Part shown: piece by piece, positions 26,478 through 32,343 of the stretch
How positions within the stretch are numbered: position 1 is the stretch's first letter
Layout of the letters: every line of letters starts with the position of its first letter
NCBI GenBank assembly: GCA_946532885.1
Contig: CAMNBP010000003.1
Location: forward strand, 1 to 32,343
Length of the DNA stretch: 32,343 bases
Source of the DNA: an uncultured Candidatus Saccharibacteria bacterium
GTDB taxonomy: Bacteria; Patescibacteriota; Saccharimonadia; Saccharimonadales; Saccharimonadaceae
Direction of reading: 5' to 3'
Made by a program: the position numbers and the translations under genes
The notes under the pieces: generated by a model
Database searches by the model: none
What the model saw: only the letters and a program-made list of their open reading frames with translations
What the model was told of the DNA's origin: nothing

Positions 26478-26497
26478 TACCTTAAATTATACACGAC

Positions 26498-26524
26498 AAA
26501 AAGAGACCCCGTAGAGTCTCTTTC
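26498..26524 (-). terminator. Intrinsic terminator after M16 peptidase
   Basis: Minus strand AAAGAGAC-tctacggg-GTCTCTTTTTG. Confidence 0.85.
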
Positions 26525-26526
26525 GA

Positions 26527-27804
26527 TTAGATAGCACCGAGTACGCGTCCCCAAAGTTCGTCGACAACCGAGCGGTTCATGTTGCCGACGGCAGCAAGAC
26601 CGGAAATACCCGATTGCATAAACTCGCGCGCCAATGATACGATAGTACCCTTGTCAATTTCGTCGATCATCTTTGGCGCTTCGGTCATTGGCTCATAGAC
26701 GCCAGTAACGATATAGTCGCGCATGTAATAATTACTGATTTGATCAGCAGTTTGCGCCAACATCTGATGGCGACCGAGCAAATACATCTTAGCCATATCT
26801 ATGTCCGCCTCGGAAAGATCGCCATTAATTACTTTAGCGAGTTCGACGGCAATCAAATCAAATAATTCATTGGCGTTTTCGGAATTCACTTCACCATCAA
26901 AGTCCCAGGTGCTACTCCAGTTGTCGGTAGCGGCACTTGAACCAATGCCATAGACGATACCGCGCTTACGGGCGGCGCCAAAAATCTTACTGCTCATCGT
27001 ACCAGTCAAAATATGGTTAAGACAGCCAAGAGCATACTGTTCGCGCGGCTCAAGCGGGCGCTGAATTACGAACGAAAAGCCAAAGCAAACATTGCTGGCG
27101 TCTTTGCGGCGAATTAATACTGGCAAGGTGCCGGTATAATTACTCATCGGCATATCGAAACGCTCGCCTGGTTTAAGATCCCAGTTTTCGAGCATCTGGA
27201 TAATCTTGCGCTTGCGGCCACGCAAATTGCCACAAATGATAAATTGCATGTTGTTGGCCGTATGCGTGCGGCGATGATGCTCGCGAACGTCTTTGAGCTG
27301 AATATTATTGATAGTCTTGAGGCGTTCAGAATAAGTGAGCACCTTTTCGCCGAGTTCTTGCTGGAGCTTTGGCCAGATTAGACGCGAATAATCGTTCTGG
27401 TAACCGGTTAATTCAGAGCGGACGTTACCTTTTTCGCTATTGAGCTCTTCTTCATTGAAACGTGGTTTAGCAACAGCGAGTTCTTGTAATGAGAGGATGC
27501 GTTCCCATTCAAAATCGGCGCATTCAGCCTCGTAAACGATAAAGGCGTCAGAGGTCCAGGCGTTATGATAGGCGCCGTTCTTAGTAAATTCTGATTCGTA
27601 GGCCTGCTCGTCTTTATATTCGGCATTACGACCGAAGGCCATGTGCTCCATTAGATGAGCAACTTCATAAATTTCTGGCTTTTTGACGAATTTGTTGCCG
27701 GCACGGAAAATAATGCGGATATTCATCACACCCGCACCAGGAGCATCAATCAAGATACCCCTGGCACCGGTCTTGAGTCTAACTTCTTCAATAGAGTGTT
27801 TCAT
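26527..27804 (-). CDS. M16-family zinc peptidase (insulinase/processing-peptidase type)
   Basis: Inverted zinc motif AHLMEHMAFGRN (HxxEH), distal NSEKGNVRSELTGY; C-terminal M16 domain. Confidence 0.9.
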   Translation of the reverse strand: MKHSIEEVRLKTGARGILIDAPGAGVMNIRIIFRAGNKFVKKPEIYEVAHLMEHMAFGRNAEYKDEQAYESEFTKNGAYHNAWTSDAFIVYEAECADFEWERILSLQELAVAKPRFNEEELNSEKGNVRSELTGYQNDYSRLIWPKLQQELGEKVLTYSERLKTINNIQLKDVREHHRRTHTANNMQFIICGNLRGRKRKIIQMLENWDLKPGERFDMPMSNYTGTLPVLIRRKDASNVCFGFSFVIQRPLEPREQYALGCLNHILTGTMSSKIFGAARKRGIVYGIGSSAATDNWSSTWDFDGEVNSENANELFDLIAVELAKVINGDLSEADIDMAKMYLLGRHQMLAQTADQISNYYMRDYIVTGVYEPMTEAPKMIDEIDKGTIVSLAREFMQSGISGLAAVGNMNRSVVDELWGRVLGAI

Positions 27805-27862
27805 AAAAAGGCTTAAGCTTGACTATTTTAGCATTTTGTGCTATAATAGAAGTATAGACTGC

Positions 27863-30820
27863 TTAACGGCGGCCTTTCTTTTTATTCTGGCGAGCCTTTT
27901 TCTTGCTCTTGCGGGCTTGGTTGCGCTTAGCATTGCGGTCGTTATTCTTGCCAGCACCGCTAGTTGCCTTGACGGTTGAAGCATTGGCGCGAACCGTAAC
28001 GTTGTTGCCTTTCTTCGAAATGCCATGCTCGTCTTTGGCGAATTCATCATCCATATTCTTTACGCCAGCGGAAATTTCATTAACGCCCTTCTCGGTGGCG
28101 GAATCGGCCATCTTGGTGAGCTCGGTCTCGTACTTGTCGTCGGAGACCTCAGCAATAGCGTTAGCTGGGATAGTCAAGATGATCTTCATTACCTCTTCGC
28201 GAAGCGCATTCTGGAGACCATCGAAGAGCTTCTGAGATTCGGAGCGATATTCGACAAGTGGGTCGCGCTGACCGACACTGCGCCAATGAATACCCTCGCG
28301 GAGATGCTGCATGTTTTCGAGGTGTTGCATCCAGAGCGTATCGAGTACACTGAGGTAAACTTCACGCTCAACTTTACGCATAGTTTCTTCACCGAGTTCG
28401 AGTTCTTTATCGTGATAAAGTTCTTCGACGGCAGCAGTTGCGAGCTTGACGCGGTCCTTTTCTTTGCGCATGAGACCAATCGTGTTGATAAGGTCATCAT
28501 CGAGATCGAAGACACGCTTGAAGTCCTTGTCAAAATTCTTGTTGACGCGTGAGCTGAATTCGCAAAGTTCGGCAATCTCATCTTTGTAAAGACGAGTGAT
28601 TTCTGGACGAATGTTATCGCCGTCGAGAATTCTGCGACGCATCGTGTAAACGACCTTACGATGACGGTTAATCACGTTATCGTATTGAACGACGTTTTTG
28701 CGGCTATCAAAGTTGAAACCCTCGATACGTTTCTGGGCTTGTTCGAGCATCTTACTAATGGTGCGGTTGCGAATTGGCATATCTTCGTCGACGCCGAGGC
28801 GCTGAAGAACGAGTGCCATGCGATCGCCTTGGAAGATGCGCATTAGGTCATCTTCGCAAGATACGAAGAATTGAGTCGTACCAGGATCGCCCTGACGGCC
28901 ACCACGACCACGAAGCTGGTTATCAACGCGACGAGAATCATGACGAGCAGTACCAATCACGACGAGGCCACCGAGTTCGGCGACGCCTGGGGCGAGCTTA
29001 ATATCGGTACCACGACCTGCCATGTTGGTTGCGAGAGTGACAGCACCCTTTTCGCCAGCTTTGGCGATAATCGCAGCTTCGCGCTCGTTGTTCTTAGCGT
29101 TCAAGATTTCGAACGGAATGCCTTCTTGGGAAAGATAGGCAGCAATGCGTTCGTTGTTTTCGATGGAATCAGAACCAATCAAGATTGGCTGGCCCTTTTC
29201 GTGATAATAGTGAACTTCCTTGGCGATAGCTTTGAGCTTAGCGGCTTTGGTGCGGAAGATGTAATCGTCTTTATCGACACGGATGATTGGCTTGTTCGGC
29301 GGAATCTGAATTACATCGAGTGAGTAGATCTGTTGGAATTCCTCGGCCTCGGTGAAAGCAGTACCGGTCATACCAGAGAGCTTATTGTAGAGACGGAAGA
29401 AGTTCTGGAAGGAAATGGTGGCGAGAGTCATGGACTCTTGGCGAACCTGGACACCTTCCTTGGCCTCGATAGCCTGATGGAGGCCTTCGTTGTAGCGACG
29501 ACCATTCATGAGACGACCAGTGTGTTCGTCAACGATAATAACCTCGCCGGAGTTAGTGACGACATAATCTTTGTCGCGCTTAAAGAGAGTTTCAGCACGA
29601 AGAGCCTGCTCTAGGTGATAGACAATACGAGTATTGTCGGTAGAATAAAGGGTCTTAATGCCGAGAATATTTTGAACTTTCTCGACACCAGCATCAGTCA
29701 AAGCAACCGTACGGCGTTTTTCGTCAACGACATAATCCTCGTCGGCGAGCTGCGAGCAAACCTTGGCGAACTGATAGTAGCTTTCTGGATTGTCGCCGGC
29801 CGGAGCGGAAATAATCAAAGGCGTACGAGCTTCATCGATTAAGATGGAGTCGACCTCATCGACGATTGCGAAGTTAAGTTCGCGTTGGCGTAAGAATTCT
29901 GCATCCTTAACCATGTTGTCGCGCAAGTAGTCGAAACCGAACTCATTGTTAGTACCATAGGTAACATCGCAGAGATAAGCTTCCTTACGCGTGCAAGGCT
30001 CAAGATGTTGCAAACGCTCATCGTCGTGATTTTCGTTTGTGTAATCAGGATTATAGCGAAAACTAGCTTCGTTAATAATCACACCGACAGAGAGACCAAG
30101 GAAATTGTAAAGTTTGCCCATCCAGCCGGCATCGCGCTGTGCAAGGTAATCGTTAACAGTCACAACGTGGACACCGCGACCAGTTAAGGCGTTAAGGTAA
30201 ACTGGCAAAGTTGCTACGAGAGTTTTACCTTCACCGGTCTTCATTTCGGCAACGTTGCCTTCGTGAAGAGCAATACCACCAATTAACTGAACGTCAAACG
30301 GGCGCAAGCCAAGCACACGATCGCTAGCTTCGCGAACGAGAGCGAATGCATCTGGCAAAATAGCGTCGAGATCTTTTTGGTCGTAGGAAGCCTTTGGTGT
30401 CTTTTTGGCCTTCTTGTCTTCTTTTTTGGACTTTTTGTCATCCTTTTTAGCCTTTTCGGCTTTCACTTTCTCGAGGGCAACTTGAGCGGCGCTCTGCTTT
30501 TGAAGCTTGTGGAGACGTTTTTTGAGAACTTCGGTTTGAGCCTGGAGCTCTTTATCGTCCATCTTGGCATATTTATCGGTGAGCTTGTTGATTTCGGCTA
30601 CACGTTTGCCAAGGCGGCGCAAATTGCGCTTTTGGGCGTCGCCAAAGATGTGTTGCAAAAATATGGTCATGCCAGACTTATCGGCGAGCTTGTCGGTCGG
30701 CTTCTTTTCTTTGCGAGTCTTTTTAGCTTTCTCGACTTTAGCTGCGGTCTGCTCTACGGATTTGGACTTGTCTGTCTTTTTTTCTGCCACCCCTTGTTTA
30801 TCTGACTTCTTATCTTTCAT
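27863..30820 (-). CDS. secA: Protein translocase subunit SecA
   Basis: RPFDVQLIGGIALHEGNVAEMKTGEGKTLVATLPVYLNAL; VDEVDSILIDEARTPLIIS; TNMAGRGTDIKL; DNQLRGRGGRQGDPG. Confidence 0.97.
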   Translation of the reverse strand: MKDKKSDKQGVAEKKTDKSKSVEQTAAKVEKAKKTRKEKKPTDKLADKSGMTIFLQHIFGDAQKRNLRRLGKRVAEINKLTDKYAKMDDKELQAQTEVLKKRLHKLQKQSAAQVALEKVKAEKAKKDDKKSKKEDKKAKKTPKASYDQKDLDAILPDAFALVREASDRVLGLRPFDVQLIGGIALHEGNVAEMKTGEGKTLVATLPVYLNALTGRGVHVVTVNDYLAQRDAGWMGKLYNFLGLSVGVIINEASFRYNPDYTNENHDDERLQHLEPCTRKEAYLCDVTYGTNNEFGFDYLRDNMVKDAEFLRQRELNFAIVDEVDSILIDEARTPLIISAPAGDNPESYYQFAKVCSQLADEDYVVDEKRRTVALTDAGVEKVQNILGIKTLYSTDNTRIVYHLEQALRAETLFKRDKDYVVTNSGEVIIVDEHTGRLMNGRRYNEGLHQAIEAKEGVQVRQESMTLATISFQNFFRLYNKLSGMTGTAFTEAEEFQQIYSLDVIQIPPNKPIIRVDKDDYIFRTKAAKLKAIAKEVHYYHEKGQPILIGSDSIENNERIAAYLSQEGIPFEILNAKNNEREAAIIAKAGEKGAVTLATNMAGRGTDIKLAPGVAELGGLVVIGTARHDSRRVDNQLRGRGGRQGDPGTTQFFVSCEDDLMRIFQGDRMALVLQRLGVDEDMPIRNRTISKMLEQAQKRIEGFNFDSRKNVVQYDNVINRHRKVVYTMRRRILDGDNIRPEITRLYKDEIAELCEFSSRVNKNFDKDFKRVFDLDDDLINTIGLMRKEKDRVKLATAAVEELYHDKELELGEETMRKVEREVYLSVLDTLWMQHLENMQHLREGIHWRSVGQRDPLVEYRSESQKLFDGLQNALREEVMKIILTIPANAIAEVSDDKYETELTKMADSATEKGVNEISAGVKNMDDEFAKDEHGISKKGNNVTVRANASTVKATSGAGKNNDRNAKRNQARKSKKKARQNKKKGRR

Positions 30821-30839
30821 AGCTTTACGGAAAGCACCC

Positions 30840-31196
30840 TTATTTCTTCAAGATGCGCTTGAGGAACCCTTTCTTGTCGTAATTAGTGTTTTCAGTCTTG
30901 AAACGGCGAATCTGGCCGGTGAGCTTTGCCTCGATAATATCGATACCGGCAAAGATATTGGAGGCCTCGTCTTTTGCGGCGAGTACCTTACCGCCAGGAA
31001 CATTCAAAGAAACGGAAAGTTCATATTTGTTACCATGGTCGCGATTTACTTCAGTAACGACAACCTTGGCGACGACGTCTTTGCGGTTTTGACGTGGAAG
31101 ATAACGATCGAGTTTGCCAATGCGCTTTTCGACATACTTCTTGAAGCTCTCTTCTACCTTAAAATTAGAGCCACTGATGTCAATTTTTTCTATCAT
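30840..31196 (-). CDS. hpf: Ribosome hibernation promoting factor / RaiA family (short form)
   Basis: MIEKIDISGSNFKVEESFKKYVEKRIGKLDRYLPRQNRKDVVAKVVVTE...; next to secA. Confidence 0.9.
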   Translation of the reverse strand: MIEKIDISGSNFKVEESFKKYVEKRIGKLDRYLPRQNRKDVVAKVVVTEVNRDHGNKYELSVSLNVPGGKVLAAKDEASNIFAGIDIIEAKLTGQIRRFKTENTNYDKKGFLKRILKK

Positions 31197-31197
31197 A

Positions 31198-32343
31198 TTA
31201 GAGAGTTTCCTTTCCGTCTAAATATTTACGTAAGACCTCCGGCACGCGGATAGTCCCATCTTCTTTCTGATAATTCTCGATTACTGCGATCATGATACGT
31301 CCAAGCGCAAATGCGGTGGCGTCGTTGGTGTGAACCAATTCGACGTCGCCATTCTCGCGACGCACGCGAGTGTTGAGGCGCCTAGATTGATAATCGGTCA
31401 TGTAATCTGCAGTATGAGTTTCACGATACTTGTTTTGACCCGGGAGCCAAACCTCAATATCAATACCACGAGCATCAGGTTTACCGATGTCGTAAGTACA
31501 TTTACGAATGACGCGATATGGCAAGACGAGCTGTTCTACTAACCAGCGCTGAATTGCAACGAAGAGTTCGTGTTCTTTGCGGCTAGTTTCCTTAGTGGAG
31601 AAGCTTTCCATTTCGAGCTTATCGAATTGGTGCATGCGAATGATGCCCTCCATATCTTTGCCATAAGTACCAGCTTCTTGGCGGAAGCTAGTGGCGTAAC
31701 CAAGATAACGGACTGGGAGTTGTTTTTCGTCGAAGATTTCGTTAGCGTGCATCGAACCAAGCACATGTTCGGCAGACCCCTGAAGCCAAAGCTCTTCGCC
31801 TTCGATTTTGTAGCGGTCTTCACGAGGCTCGAGGCGGTCCATGGCGTCATACATTTCCGTGCGAAGCATGAGTGGCGGCAAAACCGTTGTAAATGGCTTG
31901 CTAGAGAGACCATCGAGTTTGTTCTTCTCGATGATTTCTTTGATGATGTCTTCATTGCTGAGGCTATTCATGACGAAGTTGACGATTGCCATCTGGAGCT
32001 TAACCATATCGCCCTTGATGTAGGCAAAACGGGCGCCAGCAACCTTAGCGGCGCGCTCCTTATCAATCCAGTCGCGCATCACACCAATTTCGTAGTGGTT
32101 GCGTGGTTTAAAGTCGAACTTTGGCAGCTCGCCGACAATCTCGGCGACCTCATTGTCGTCTTCGGATAGACCAATCGGCACGTCGTCTTCGTAGACGTTC
32201 GGAATGGTCTTGAGCTCCTTAATATAAGATGATTCAACCTCTGAGAGTTTGGATTCAATATCGCTTAGATCTTTTTTAATTGCTTTACCGCGATCAATTA
32301 GGGCCTGATCCGGCTTGCCGTTTTTCATCTGGGCGGAAATTTG
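31198..32343 (-). CDS. serS: Serine--tRNA ligase (5' end beyond window)
   Basis: Frame is open to the window edge (Q-I-S-A-Q-M-K-N...); FRQEAGTYGKDMEGIIRMHQFDKLEM, YDIGKPDARGIDIEVWLPGQNKYRETHTADYMTDYQSRRLNTRVRR. Confidence 0.95.
   Translation of the reverse strand, partial: QISAQMKNGKPDQALIDRGKAIKKDLSDIESKLSEVESSYIKELKTIPNVYEDDVPIGLSEDDNEVAEIVGELPKFDFKPRNHYEIGVMRDWIDKERAAKVAGARFAYIKGDMVKLQMAIVNFVMNSLSNEDIIKEIIEKNKLDGLSSKPFTTVLPPLMLRTEMYDAMDRLEPREDRYKIEGEELWLQGSAEHVLGSMHANEIFDEKQLPVRYLGYATSFRQEAGTYGKDMEGIIRMHQFDKLEMESFSTKETSRKEHELFVAIQRWLVEQLVLPYRVIRKCTYDIGKPDARGIDIEVWLPGQNKYRETHTADYMTDYQSRRLNTRVRRENGDVELVHTNDATAFALGRIMIAVIENYQKEDGTIRVPEVLRKYLDGKETL

Noticed and set aside
27683-27979. 98-aa + strand ORF with a hydrophobic C-terminal half, downstream of an antisense -10
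   Set aside because: Hydrophobic stretch is the expected complement of the Lys/Arg-rich SecA tail (AAG/AAA read as CTT/TTT); no ATG at the predicted TSS.
1-32343. Alternative genetic code (UGA as Gly, as in SR1/Gracilibacteria)
   Set aside because: UGA ends several genes at conserved positions (rmuC, P-loop kinase, acyltransferase overlaps), so standard code 11 fits.
1-32343. CRISPR array, tRNA/rRNA, transposon or prophage
   Set aside because: No regularly spaced repeats, cloverleaf/CCA-type sequences, transposase or phage genes were recognised by eye; a tRNAscan/Infernal/CRISPR-finder run would settle it.

Overview
The window is a compact, almost fully coding bacterial segment with about 32 CDSs, mostly on the minus strand and mostly housekeeping. 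Its streamlining, overlapping genes and gene content are compatible with a Candidatus Saccharibacteria/Patescibacteria-type genome, but that lineage call is inference. UGA is used as a stop, so there is no SR1/Gracilibacteria-type recoding. Recognisable genes are a GT4 glycosyltransferase + GH57 glucan pair, a short phosphate acetyltransferase, an OatA-like acyltransferase/SGNH protein, exonuclease I, a membrane-anchored FKBP, pheST, an atypical aquaporin-like channel with a Lys/Ala-rich tail, rpsB-tsf, an HtrA protease, signal peptidase I, rmuC, CIRCE-controlled dnaK, a DUF2238/YjdF-like protein, a TylF-like methyltransferase, a P-loop kinase, an M16 peptidase and serS-hpf-secA. No CRISPR array, rRNA, tRNA or transposon was recognised. 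The main non-routine signals are: (1) at least 12 transcription-unit heads with a -10 hexamer, often extended (TGnTAnaAT), only 6-10 nt before the ATG and no Shine-Dalgarno, implying widespread leaderless mRNAs alongside SD-led genes; (2) an overlapping operon in which RmuC is embedded among three divergent paralogous four-TM proteins with Lys-rich N-tails and a shared C-terminal P-x-Y / Cys / Y..[H]..N.Y signature; (3) a double CIRCE operator around a well-formed dnaK promoter; (4) two genes for unknown membrane proteins driven by near-consensus promoters with long structured leaders; (5) a MIP-family protein with NPI/NPA motifs, no ar/R arginine, and a histone-H1-like tail.
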